NCBI GenBank assembly: GCA_964544085.1
Contig: CAZIZT010000038.1
Location: 1 to 64,000, forward strand
Length of the DNA: 64,000 bases
From: CAZIZT01 sp964544085
GTDB lineage: Bacteria; Campylobacterota_A; Desulfurellia; Desulfurellales; Hippeaceae
Direction: 5' to 3'
The translations under genes and the position numbers were made by a program. The notes under the pieces were generated by a model that worked only from the letters and a program-made list of their open reading frames with translations, was not told the origin of the DNA and did not search any database. This document shows, one piece after another, positions 33,563 to 41,678 of this stretch (within the stretch, counting starts at the first letter, position 1; the number at the start of each line of letters is the position of its first letter).

Positions 33563-35578
33563 ATGGGAGTAGATATCAGTAAAAAAAGGGTCGTAACAAT
33601 CTGCGGAAGTGGCGGCTGTGGCAAAACAACATTAGCCGAAGATATCCTCTTTACAACAGGCAAGATCACAAGAAAGGGTTCACCTGAAAAGGGCAATACC
33701 GTAATGGATTTCGACCAGGAGGAAATAGAGAGAAAGATTTCATTGCAGCTTGCCGTGGCTCATACGCAATGGAATAAGCATCTGATTTACCTCATCGATA
33801 CGCCCGGGTACCACAATTTTATAGGTGATGCCCTATGCGGTATCAGAGCCGGGGATTCGATCCTCATGGTTATAGATGCAAAAGACGGTGTTAAAGCGCA
33901 AACTGAAAGGCTTTTCGATGAAGCCAAAGCTGAATCCAAACCAGTGATGTTTTTCATAAATGGCATGGATAAGGAGGATATCGAATTTGACGCAACGGTT
34001 GATTCCATAAAAAACGGTCTGACATCCAAAGCCTACCTGCTGCAATACCCAATTATTGAAAATGGGAACTTCACTGGCTATGTGGATATATTACAAAAGA
34101 AAGCTTACTCCTTCGAGAAGGGAGAAATGGATATCCCCCAGGATCTTGCCGATAAAATGGAAGAAAAATACATGGAGCTTGTGGAGGAGATTACCACCTA
34201 CGACGACCAGTTGATGGAAAAATATTTAGAGGGCGAAGAGCTGGATAAGAAAGAGCTACTTGAGACCATGCATAAAGCCGTAGTGGAAGGTAATCTCTAT
34301 CCGATACTTGTAGGTTCTGCACTGAAGGGTCTGGGCACAAAGGAGCTGCTTGACGATATTGTAAATCTGCTGCCAGCTCCCAAAGAAGAGTACGATGAGC
34401 CTGCAGCGCTTGTTTTTAAAACATACAACGATCCGCAGCTCGGAAAAATAAGCCTCTTGAGGATCTGCTCGGGTGTGTTTAATTCCGACTCCACCTACTA
34501 CAACGTAAATAAAGAACAGGAAGAGAGGATCGGGGCACTACAGAGCGTCATGGGTAAAAACTTCTCCAAAGTTGAGAGTGCATCGACAGGCGATATAGTG
34601 GCAGTAGCAAAATTGAAGGTAACACAGACAGGCGATACACTCGCCAATAAGGGATCCAGCATAAAGTGCGAGTTTGTCGAAATGCCTTTGCCGTTTATCT
34701 CCTATGCAGTCTACGGCACCTCAAAGGGCGACGAAGAAAAACTCGGCGCTGCCATAAGCAAGATTATGGAGTCTGACCCAAGTTTGAAGTTTACCCGCAA
34801 CGATGAAACAAAAGAGTTCATCCTGACAGGTATGGGTAAAATGCACCTGGAGGTAGTAGCATCCAAATTGAAGAAGAAGTACGGCGTTGAGGCCATCCTT
34901 AAAACACCAAAGGTTGCCTACAAGGAGACAATTAAAGGAAAAACATCATCCCATGGAAGATACAAAAAACAAACAGGTGGACATGGCCAGTTCGGTGATT
35001 GTGTGATAGAGATAGAGCCACTTCCGCGTGGTAAAGGATTCGAGTTTGTTGACATGATTGTAGGTGGTGCTATACCAAGGCAGTTCATTCCTTCGGTTGA
35101 GAAGGGTATAAAAACGGCTATGGAGCAGGGTATTCTGGCTGGCTATCCGATGGTAGACATCAAGATCAAACTCGTTGATGGCGCCTACCATCCCGTTGAT
35201 TCGAGCGATCTTGCATTTCAAATGGCAGGCTCTATAGCCTTTAAAGAGGGAGTGGTGAAGTGTAAGCCTGTACTGCTTGAGCCCATCGTCGAGATGGAGG
35301 TCTATGTACCAGATGAAAACATGGGAGACATAATTGGTGATCTAAACTCCAGAAGAGGCAGAGTTCTGGGCATGGAACCCTACGAAGGAAAGAAGGGATA
35401 TCAGAGAATAAGGGCGCTTGTGCCAGAAGCAGAGATACTTGAGTATGCTCCAGCTCTGCGCTCATTAACTGGCGGAAGGGGCTTTTTCAAATACAAATTT
35501 GCAACGTATGAAGAGGTGCCGCAGCAGATAGCTGAAAAGATAATTGAAGAAGCCAAAGCGGAAGCCGAAAAATCCTAA
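33563..35578 (+). CDS. EF-G-like translational GTPase (EF-G2/FusA2-type) with altered G4 motif
   Basis: The 671-residue protein has the EF-G domain order: GTPase, domain II, domain III, domain IV (TGGHGQFGDCVIEIEP...) and domain V. It belongs to the divergent EF-G-like branch, with a P-loop of CGSGGCGKTT (Cys14-Thr23) instead of the canonical AHIDAGKTT form, and RKISLQ where EF-G has RGITI. G3 is intact (DTPGYH, Asp79). The G4 guanine-specificity motif reads N133-G-M-D136 where NKxD is expected, so the Lys is lost. The function of such paralogues is poorly known; some are ribosome-dependent GTPases without translocation. It ends at a bidirectional terminator. Confidence 0.88.
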   Translation: MGVDISKKRVVTICGSGGCGKTTLAEDILFTTGKITRKGSPEKGNTVMDFDQEEIERKISLQLAVAHTQWNKHLIYLIDTPGYHNFIGDALCGIRAGDSILMVIDAKDGVKAQTERLFDEAKAESKPVMFFINGMDKEDIEFDATVDSIKNGLTSKAYLLQYPIIENGNFTGYVDILQKKAYSFEKGEMDIPQDLADKMEEKYMELVEEITTYDDQLMEKYLEGEELDKKELLETMHKAVVEGNLYPILVGSALKGLGTKELLDDIVNLLPAPKEEYDEPAALVFKTYNDPQLGKISLLRICSGVFNSDSTYYNVNKEQEERIGALQSVMGKNFSKVESASTGDIVAVAKLKVTQTGDTLANKGSSIKCEFVEMPLPFISYAVYGTSKGDEEKLGAAISKIMESDPSLKFTRNDETKEFILTGMGKMHLEVVASKLKKKYGVEAILKTPKVAYKETIKGKTSSHGRYKKQTGGHGQFGDCVIEIEPLPRGKGFEFVDMIVGGAIPRQFIPSVEKGIKTAMEQGILAGYPMVDIKIKLVDGAYHPVDSSDLAFQMAGSIAFKEGVVKCKPVLLEPIVEMEVYVPDENMGDIIGDLNSRRGRVLGMEPYEGKKGYQRIRALVPEAEILEYAPALRSLTGGRGFFKYKFATYEEVPQQIAEKIIEEAKAEAEKS

Positions 35579-35587
35579 AAAAACGAA

Positions 35588-35617
35588 AACCCACACCCCA
35601 TAGATGGGGTGTGGGTT
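35588..35617. terminator. Bidirectional intrinsic terminator
   Basis: CCCACACCCC (35590-35599) and GGGGTGTGGG (35606-35615) form a perfect 10-bp stem with a 6-base loop, extended by AA/TT. On the minus strand it is followed by GTTTTCGTTTTTTT, a good T tract for uspA. The plus-strand tail is only weakly T-rich, yet the hairpin is 10 bases after the EF-G-like stop. Confidence 0.82.
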
Positions 35618-35641
35618 CATCCATTCAATAGCACCAAAGGG

Positions 35642-36085
35642 CTACCTGAGTTTAACCTCAAGTACCGGTTTTGAAGACATTCTCATTACTTTTTCCGTTA
35701 CGCTACCGAACATGAAACGCTCTATGCCACTTCTTCCGTGAGCACCCATGACAATAAGGTCAATCTCATTTTTATCGGCAAACTCAACTATCTTCTTTGC
35801 CGCATCACCTATCTCAATTACCACCTCTACATTGTCATTCAAATTATACCTGTTTCTTAAATGTTCAATTTCCTTGAGCGTCTCCTCTCTCATGGCATTG
35901 ATTATCTGCTCAACCGGCAAAGAAGGAACATATCCCACTGCAGTGTTCAAATCGGTTATACAGTGATAGATGTACAACTTCGCATCAAACTTGTCAGCCA
36001 TCAGCTTCGCATACTGCAATGATTTTTCGGAATTTTCTGAAAGATCAATAGGAGCAAGCACCTTCTTAATCACAATCTCCTTCAT
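35642..36085 (-). CDS. Universal stress protein (UspA family)
   Basis: The 147-residue single Usp domain has the ATP-binding signature GAHGRSGIERFMFGSVTE near the C-terminus, so it is probably an ATP-binding (UspFG/MJ0577-like) member. The N-terminal KVLAPIDLSENS is typical. It is the last gene of a leftward unit after asd. A paralogue occurs at 45389-45829. The physiological role is not predictable. Confidence 0.92.
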   Translation of the reverse strand: MKEIVIKKVLAPIDLSENSEKSLQYAKLMADKFDAKLYIYHCITDLNTAVGYVPSLPVEQIINAMREETLKEIEHLRNRYNLNDNVEVVIEIGDAAKKIVEFADKNEIDLIVMGAHGRSGIERFMFGSVTEKVMRMSSKPVLEVKLR

Positions 36086-36113
36086 ATCTCACCCCTTCAT
36101 CAACATAATAGGT

Positions 36114-37124
36114 TTAGTTACCCTGAATAATCCTCTCAGCTATCTGAATGGCGTTTAACGCTGCCCCTTTGCGTATTTGATCGCCAACCACCCATAGTGA
36201 AAGCCAGTTTGGACCATTCAGATCCTGCCTAATTCTACCCACCTCGCAATCGTCTCTACCGCTTACATATAGAGGCATAGGATATATGCCATTTGCAGGA
36301 TCATCAACAACTTTCACACCGGGAAACGCATCTATGAGCTCTCTTGCCTTCTCCGGTGTAATCTCATCCTCGAACTCGATAGTCAAAGCCTCCGAGTGGG
36401 CTCTAAACACCGGTATTCTAACGCATGTTGCCGATACGATAATCCTATCATCGTGCATAATCTTTCTTGTTTCGTTGATGGTCTTCATCTCTTCCTTTGT
36501 ATAAGCACTGTCAAGAAAAACATCTACCTGCGGTATAACATTGAATAAAAGCTGATAAGGAAACTTCTCAACAGGGATATCCCTCCCGTGCACCCACGCA
36601 ACAACCTGTTTTTCAAGTTCTTGCATAGCAGAAGCTCCAGCGCCTGACGCAGCCTGATACGTTGAAACAATCACACGCTTAATCCTGGAGTAATCATAAA
36701 GCGGTTTTATAGCCATAAGCATGATTATGGTCGTGCAGTTGGGATTGGCAATTATACCTTTATGCTTAAAGATATCATCAGGATTAATCTCAGGCACCAC
36801 AAGTGGTACATCCTTCTCCATTCTGAAAGCTGAGCTATTATCTATTACTACCGCTCCCGCTTCAACCGCGTAGGGCGCAAACTCCTTACTCCTGGAAGAA
36901 CCAGCTGAAAAGAGGGCTATATCGATGCCCTTGAAGGAGTCCTTTGTGGTTTCCTGTACTTCAATTTCCTTATCCCTGAATAGTACCTTCTTGCCAGCCG
37001 AGCGTTTCGAGGCAAGCAATCTCAACTCACCGACGGGAAAGTTCCGCTCCTGAAGAATTTTTAACATCTCCTGTCCTACGGCACCCGTTGCACCCACGAT
37101 CGCAAGATTGTACTGTTTAGCCAT
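36114..37124 (-). CDS. asd: Aspartate-semialdehyde dehydrogenase
   Basis: Asd reduces aspartyl phosphate to the semialdehyde that feeds lysine/diaminopimelate, threonine and methionine. The 336 residues have the NADP motif GATGAVGQE (11-19), the catalytic Cys130 in NPNCTTI, Gln157 in TYQAASG, and the Arg/His pair in RIPVFRAHSEAL. The ATG at 37124 has AGGGGGG 7 bases upstream; a TTG two codons earlier is less likely. It directly follows a paralogue lacking the Cys. Confidence 0.96.
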   Translation of the reverse strand: MAKQYNLAIVGATGAVGQEMLKILQERNFPVGELRLLASKRSAGKKVLFRDKEIEVQETTKDSFKGIDIALFSAGSSRSKEFAPYAVEAGAVVIDNSSAFRMEKDVPLVVPEINPDDIFKHKGIIANPNCTTIIMLMAIKPLYDYSRIKRVIVSTYQAASGAGASAMQELEKQVVAWVHGRDIPVEKFPYQLLFNVIPQVDVFLDSAYTKEEMKTINETRKIMHDDRIIVSATCVRIPVFRAHSEALTIEFEDEITPEKARELIDAFPGVKVVDDPANGIYPMPLYVSGRDDCEVGRIRQDLNGPNWLSLWVVGDQIRKGAALNAIQIAERIIQGN

Positions 37125-37136
37125 TAGCAAGCCCCC

Positions 37137-38156
37137 CTACAGATATTCCTTAACCAGTAGATCCACGATTCTCAGTATATTAATCGACGATCCACCACTT
37201 AAATTGTCTGCAACTATCCACATAGACAGAGCATCCGGGTACTCATCGTTGAGTATTTTGAGCCGCCCGATGGAGATGTAGTCTTTACCCACCATATCAA
37301 CAGGCGTTTTATAAGATCTGTAATCCCTTTCAAGCTGACACCACCTGGCTTTCTTTAATGTTTTAACTACAGCATCGGGTTTGAATTGTTCCGAAAGCTC
37401 GGCAATCACATACGCGCCATGTGAGCTAAAAACCGGTACATACACACTGTTGACCACAATCCTCAAACCATCATCACCTAAAATCCTTTTTACCTCACCA
37501 GCTATCCTTTTTTCTTCGGCACAAAAACCCTGCTTATCTATAACACCTGCCTCGGGGATGCAATTAAACGCAATTCTTCGCGGTAACCTTCCAGCTGTCT
37601 GCTTTGCATAGTCGAACTCAAACCAACTACGCGTCTGATTCATCAACTCTTCCACTGCCTTCATGCCCATGCCGCTAACCGCCTGATAGGTTGAAACAAC
37701 CACCCGCTCAATCCCAAACTCCCTCTCCAATACGGAAAGCGGACTGGAAAGCATTATGCTAACAGGGTGTGGCGATGCAATTATGCCCCTGTTCTTATAT
37801 AGCTCTATATCGTCGGAATTGACGCCGGGCACAACAGTGGGTACATCCGGCTCAAAGACAAAAAGACCACTACAATCAATCACAACTGCGCCACTCTCTG
37901 TGGCTTCCTCAGCAAATTGCCTGCTCACATCGATGCCAGCAACAAAAACGGCAATATCCACATCCTTAAACGCAAGTCTATCCAACGAATCCACGTATAT
38001 CTCTTTCGAAGAAAACTCCAGCGTTTTCCCTATGGAGTCATCGCTGCCAAGAAGCTTCAACTTCTTAATGGGAAGATTACTCGTTGATAGTGCGGAAACC
38101 AACTCTCTGCCCACTGCGCCAGTGGCACCTACTATGGCGAGACTGCAATTCCTCAC
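37137..38156 (-). CDS. Asd paralogue lacking the catalytic cysteine (USG-1-like)
   Basis: The 339 residues align with Asd over the whole length: GATGAVGRE (11-18), SGAVVID, STYQAVSGMG with the Gln kept, and VPVFSSHGA with the His kept. The segment equivalent to Asd NPNC reads SPHP, so the catalytic Cys is a Pro (131) and the arginine in RAHSE is Ser. It should not carry out the dehydrogenase reaction. E. coli USG-1 and Pseudomonas usg are comparable Asd-like proteins of unknown role, the latter also next to asd. Start GTG with GGGGG 5 bases upstream. Confidence 0.85.
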   Translation of the reverse strand: MRNCSLAIVGATGAVGRELVSALSTSNLPIKKLKLLGSDDSIGKTLEFSSKEIYVDSLDRLAFKDVDIAVFVAGIDVSRQFAEEATESGAVVIDCSGLFVFEPDVPTVVPGVNSDDIELYKNRGIIASPHPVSIMLSSPLSVLEREFGIERVVVSTYQAVSGMGMKAVEELMNQTRSWFEFDYAKQTAGRLPRRIAFNCIPEAGVIDKQGFCAEEKRIAGEVKRILGDDGLRIVVNSVYVPVFSSHGAYVIAELSEQFKPDAVVKTLKKARWCQLERDYRSYKTPVDMVGKDYISIGRLKILNDEYPDALSMWIVADNLSGGSSINILRIVDLLVKEYL

Positions 38157-38210
38157 TATAACCCCCTGTTTTTATTACCGTAACTTACATATATTATTTT
38201 TAAGAATTTC

Positions 38211-38774
38211 TCAAGCCTTTTTGTTGTAGGTGCTCATGGCGTGCTGAAGACCATTCCTCATTATATCAACTACCGCTTCGCGGGCTTTATCCACCATCTC
38301 TCTTACAATGGGTAGATCCTCTTTATCAAACTCACTGAGCACATATTTTGCAGCATCATCGCCCTTTCTACCGATACCCAGCTTCACTCTGATAAAATCC
38401 TGAGTGCCGAGAAGCTCTATCACGGAAGCAACACCTCTGTGCCCGCCACTCGACGAATTCTTCTTTATACGAATGCGACCCAGGGGCATATCGATGTCGT
38501 CGTGGACTACAATCAGCCTATCTGGCTGTATACCATAATGGCTTACAAATGCCCTAACACTCACACCACTTGCATTCATGTAGGTTAAAGGTTTCAATAC
38601 CAGCACATCCTCGCCATCAAGCTCGAATCTGCCCACCAGACCCCTTATTGCGCTGTCGGATCGGAAATAAAAACTAAAAAAAATGGACAGCAGGTCGCAT
38701 ACCATAAAACCCACATTGTGGGGTGTAAATGCGTACCTGCTGCCCGGATTCCCCAGACCCACAACACCGAACAT
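38211..38774 (-). CDS. pth: Peptidyl-tRNA hydrolase
   Basis: Pth releases peptides from prematurely dropped peptidyl-tRNA. The 187 residues have the N-terminal GLGNPGSRYAFTPHNVGF with the catalytic His near residue 20, VLKPLTYMNASG, and VVHDDIDMPLGRIRIKKNSSSGGHRG with the Asp and substrate-binding residues. It follows rplY with a 7-base gap, the conserved prs-rplY-pth order. Confidence 0.97.
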   Translation of the reverse strand: MFGVVGLGNPGSRYAFTPHNVGFMVCDLLSIFFSFYFRSDSAIRGLVGRFELDGEDVLVLKPLTYMNASGVSVRAFVSHYGIQPDRLIVVHDDIDMPLGRIRIKKNSSSGGHRGVASVIELLGTQDFIRVKLGIGRKGDDAAKYVLSEFDKEDLPIVREMVDKAREAVVDIMRNGLQHAMSTYNKKA

Positions 38775-38781
38775 GAATGGG

Positions 38782-39402
38782 TTATCCTTCCGTAGCCTCC
38801 TGCTTCTCTTCCTCTTCTGTAACCTCTTCCAGTTCCTCTTCCGCTTCCTCGGTCTCTTCTTTTACCTTTCCAACAATTGCTACAAGCGTGTAATTCTTGG
38901 AGGACTTGATCTTAACGCCTTCGGGCATTTCAAGATCGAAAACGTGAATAACATCACCTATATCAAGGTCGCTAATATCAACCTCAATCTCCTTCGGTAT
39001 AGCCTCAGGGAGCGCAACAACCGTAATACTCTTTCTGGGCTGATACAGATCACCGCCAAGTTTAACGCCTTTAGCCTCACCAACAAGCTTAATAGGCACA
39101 TCAACAGTAATTGGCTGGCCCTTGGTAAGTTTGTAGAAATCGATATGAACAATCTCATCTGTCACTGGATGCCACTGGATAGATTTAACAACCACCTCAT
39201 ACTTCTCGTCGCCCTTCACATCCAGCTCAAATACATCGTTTCTATTGCTTTTTCTCAATATGCTCATTAACTTGGATTTATCCAGCGCGATATGCTTATT
39301 CTCAAAATTCGCACCGTAAATCACACCGGGCACCTTGCCTTCCCTTCTCAACTTCCTGGCGAGTTTCGGCTTAACCTCTCTAACTTCTGCCGGGATAATC
39401 AT
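38782..39402 (-). CDS. rplY: 50S ribosomal protein L25, long CTC form
   Basis: This 206-residue protein is the long (general stress protein CTC/TL5) form: an N-terminal 5S rRNA-binding domain with KLRREGKVPGVIYG (about 17-30) and a C-terminal beta domain that begins around residue 95. The last 30 residues are a Glu-rich tail. It lies between prs and pth. Confidence 0.95.
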   Translation of the reverse strand: MIIPAEVREVKPKLARKLRREGKVPGVIYGANFENKHIALDKSKLMSILRKSNRNDVFELDVKGDEKYEVVVKSIQWHPVTDEIVHIDFYKLTKGQPITVDVPIKLVGEAKGVKLGGDLYQPRKSITVVALPEAIPKEIEVDISDLDIGDVIHVFDLEMPEGVKIKSSKNYTLVAIVGKVKEETEEAEEELEEVTEEEEKQEATEG

Positions 39403-39429
39403 CGCTTCCTAACCTCTCTCTCTTGATTT

Positions 39430-40365
39430 TTATTCAAAAATGGCGCTCAACGACTCTTTGTGATAGACCCTTCTGATAGCTTCGCCGATCAAAGCACCCA
39501 CAGAAAGCACCCTAATCTTATCCGTTGGAATTGGTCTGTCAAATTTTATGGTGTTCGTTACAGCAAGCTCCTTAAGTGGCGAATTGTTTATCTTTTCTAT
39601 AGCGTTGCCGCTTAATACAGGATGAGTGCAACAGGCATAGACCTCTTTGGCACCCTCTTCGTAGAGCGCAGCGGCAGCATTCGTCAGAGTACCTGCTGTA
39701 TCAACAATATCATCAACGATAATTGCAGTTTTGCCTTTTATGTCGCCGATTATGTGCATTATCTCGCTTACATTGGGTTTGGGTCGGCGTTTATCAATTA
39801 TGGCTATTGTGCATCCGAGTTTCTTTGCATAGTAGCGCGCCCTCTCCACGCCGCCAGCATCCGGTGACACAATCACCATCTCATCAGCGCCAAGCTTTCT
39901 AATATACTCAAGTAGAATCGGCGATGCATAGAGGTGATCAACAGGGATATCAAAGAAACCCTGAATCTGTCCGGCGTGGAGATCCATAGACATTACCCTA
40001 TCTGCACCTGCTGTGGTAATAAGATCAGCCAGTAATTTAGCAGAAATAGGAGCTCTCGGCACAACCTTTCTGTCCTGGCGTGCATAGGCATAATAGGGAA
40101 TCACCACATTTACCGATCTTGCACTGGAGCGCTTCAGTGCATCCAGCGTTACAAGCAGTTCCATAATATTGTCGTTAACCGGTCTTGAAAGTGACTGTAT
40201 TATAAAAACATCGGCTCCACGCACACTTTCGTCTATCTGGACATATATCTCACCATCGGCAAATCTGGAGATCTCCGCCTTAGCGAGAGGTTTTCCAAGA
40301 TAACTACTGATCTCCTTTGCAAGCTCAATATTCGCAGTACCACTTATAAGCTTTAGATCTATCAT
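39430..40365 (-). CDS. prs: Ribose-phosphate pyrophosphokinase
   Basis: Prs makes PRPP for purine, pyrimidine, histidine and tryptophan synthesis. The 311 residues contain RFADGEIYVQIDESVRG, the flexible-loop YYAYARQDRK, DLHAGQIQGFFDIPVDHL, and the PRPP-binding VDDIVDTAGTL (about 213-223). The tRNA-Gln gene ends 27 bases upstream, so prs may be transcribed from the tRNA promoter. Confidence 0.97.
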   Translation of the reverse strand: MIDLKLISGTANIELAKEISSYLGKPLAKAEISRFADGEIYVQIDESVRGADVFIIQSLSRPVNDNIMELLVTLDALKRSSARSVNVVIPYYAYARQDRKVVPRAPISAKLLADLITTAGADRVMSMDLHAGQIQGFFDIPVDHLYASPILLEYIRKLGADEMVIVSPDAGGVERARYYAKKLGCTIAIIDKRRPKPNVSEIMHIIGDIKGKTAIIVDDIVDTAGTLTNAAAALYEEGAKEVYACCTHPVLSGNAIEKINNSPLKELAVTNTIKFDRPIPTDKIRVLSVGALIGEAIRRVYHKESLSAIFE

Positions 40366-40392
40366 TATCCATCACTCACTCTTTTTGTTATA

Positions 40393-40466
40393 TGGCTGGG
40401 GTGGGTGGACTCGAACCACCGATCGAGGATCCAAAGTCCTCTGCCTTACCGCTTGGCTACACCCCA
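40393..40466 (-). tRNA. tRNA-Gln (anticodon TTG)
   Basis: The minus strand folds into a 74-base cloverleaf including an encoded CCA. The acceptor stem pairs TGGGGTG with CACCCCA, with G as discriminator. The D arm is GCC/GGC, the anticodon stem GAGGA/TCCTC encloses CTTTGGA (anticodon TTG, decoding CAA), and the T arm GGTGG-TTCGAGT-CCACC is canonical. It lies between spoVG and prs, a position common in deltaproteobacteria-like genomes. Confidence 0.95.
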
Positions 40467-40518
40467 AAAAAAAGACTGCAGCCCCTAAAGGAGTCTATCC
40501 AAAGTATGGGGCGCAGTC
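40467..40518 (-). terminator. Intrinsic terminator after spoVG, overlapping the tRNA-Gln promoter
   Basis: On the minus strand GACTGC-GCCCC (40518-40508) pairs with GGGGC-T-GCAGTC (40485-40474) with one bulged base, giving an 11-bp stem and a loop of about 22 bases, followed by a run of seven T (40473-40467) that ends exactly at the tRNA 5' base. It should end transcripts coming from ispE-spoVG. Confidence 0.72.
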
Positions 40519-40520
40519 AA
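40492..40520 (-). promoter_or_regulatory. Promoter of tRNA-Gln (and prs)
   Basis: TTGACT (40520-40515), exactly 17 bases, then TAGACT (40497-40492). Transcription would start near 40485, about 19 bases before the mature tRNA. The -35 box lies in one arm of the spoVG terminator stem and the -10 box in its loop. Confidence 0.6.
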
Positions 40521-40530
40521 CCGGTTAGAA

Positions 40531-40812
40531 TCAGGCGTTTTCTTCCTGCTTCTTTTCAGCAAGAACCTTCTCGTACTCACCAAGAACGGCGTCTTCGAGC
40601 TTCTTTCTCATCTCGTTGTTCAGCGGATGAGCCACATCCTTGAAGCTACCATCCTTCATTTTCCTTGAAGGCATGGCAACGAAGAGCCCTTTTTGACCAT
40701 TGATAATTTTAAGGTCCCTTACAACAAACTCGTTGTCAAAAATAACAGTTGCAAAACCTTTCAGTTTTTCATCACCCTCAATCGGGCTTACCCTTACCTC
40801 TGTAATCTCCAT
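40531..40812 (-). CDS. spoVG: SpoVG family RNA/DNA-binding regulator
   Basis: The 93 residues match SpoVG: MEITEVRVSPIEGDEKLKGFATVIFDNEFVVRDLKIINGQKGLFVAMPSRK in outline, followed by KDVAHPLNNEMRKKLEDAV. In Bacillus it affects septation and in other bacteria it binds nucleic acid site-specifically; here sporulation is not implied. It lies just after ispE, a conserved pairing, and before its own terminator. Confidence 0.95.
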   Translation of the reverse strand: MEITEVRVSPIEGDEKLKGFATVIFDNEFVVRDLKIINGQKGLFVAMPSRKMKDGSFKDVAHPLNNEMRKKLEDAVLGEYEKVLAEKKQEENA

Positions 40813-40817
40813 AAGGC

Positions 40818-41678
40818 TTACCTTCCTTTTTTCGAGAAATTTACTCTTTTAAAGAACACACCCCATGAGACCAATAGATCTTCAATCCCCCTCTCGTCCG
40901 CTTTCACCTCCGGATTAATTATTGAAAACATACTGGAGCCGCTACCGGACAGTAGCGCGTTGCCAAAGTGTCTGGTTAACACAGATTTAATATCCCTCAA
41001 CCGACCAAATTCCTTAAGGACCACCCCTTCGAGATCGTTACACAGGTAAGGCATGATGTCTTCAAGATCACACCTTTCCCCTATGATAACAAAAGGCATT
41101 TTATTTATACATTGCTTTTTTGTCAATACTAATTTTGAATAAATTGTTGACGTTGATATGCTTATAGGCGGTATTGCTAAAAAAATTGAATAGCCCTCTG
41201 TGTTGCAGGTTAACTCATCGATAATCTCTCCTCTTCCAGTAGCTATAGCAGCCGGAGAATCGTAGAGAAAAAATGGAATATCACTGCCTAAAGTAGCCGC
41301 AATAGTATAAAGCTCATTGAAGGTAAGAGGAAAATCGAACATCTCATTTAAAAGCAGTAATGTAGCTGCAGCGTTCGAACTGCCACCACCCAAACCGCTT
41401 CCCGGTGGTATACGTTTTTCTATCTCTATTCTCACCTGTGCTCTTATGCCGGATCTTGAGAAAAACTCATCGGCTGCTATGTAAGCAAGATTGTTTTCGT
41501 TGTTCAACTCATCCATTGTGGTAAGTATATCAATCCCCGGCGTTGGCTTAGGTTTCACTTCAACAGTATCAAAGAAATCAATTTTATGCATCAGGGTGTA
41601 TATTTCGTGAAACCCATCACTGCGTTTGTTCAAAACATATAGAAACAGGTTAACCTTTGCGGGCGATTTTATGATCAA
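40818..41678 (-). CDS. ispE: 4-diphosphocytidyl-2-C-methyl-D-erythritol kinase
   Basis: IspE is the GHMP kinase of the MEP isoprenoid pathway. The 286 residues begin with IIKSPAKVNLFLYV, contain the ATP loop PPGSGLGGGSSNAAATLL (about 91-108) and the C-terminal GSGSSMFSI motif. The start is a TTG that overlaps the mtaD stop (TTGA), giving coupled translation. It implies isoprenoids made by the non-mevalonate route. Confidence 0.95.
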   Translation of the reverse strand: MIIKSPAKVNLFLYVLNKRSDGFHEIYTLMHKIDFFDTVEVKPKPTPGIDILTTMDELNNENNLAYIAADEFFSRSGIRAQVRIEIEKRIPPGSGLGGGSSNAAATLLLLNEMFDFPLTFNELYTIAATLGSDIPFFLYDSPAAIATGRGEIIDELTCNTEGYSIFLAIPPISISTSTIYSKLVLTKKQCINKMPFVIIGERCDLEDIMPYLCNDLEGVVLKEFGRLRDIKSVLTRHFGNALLSGSGSSMFSIINPEVKADERGIEDLLVSWGVFFKRVNFSKKGR

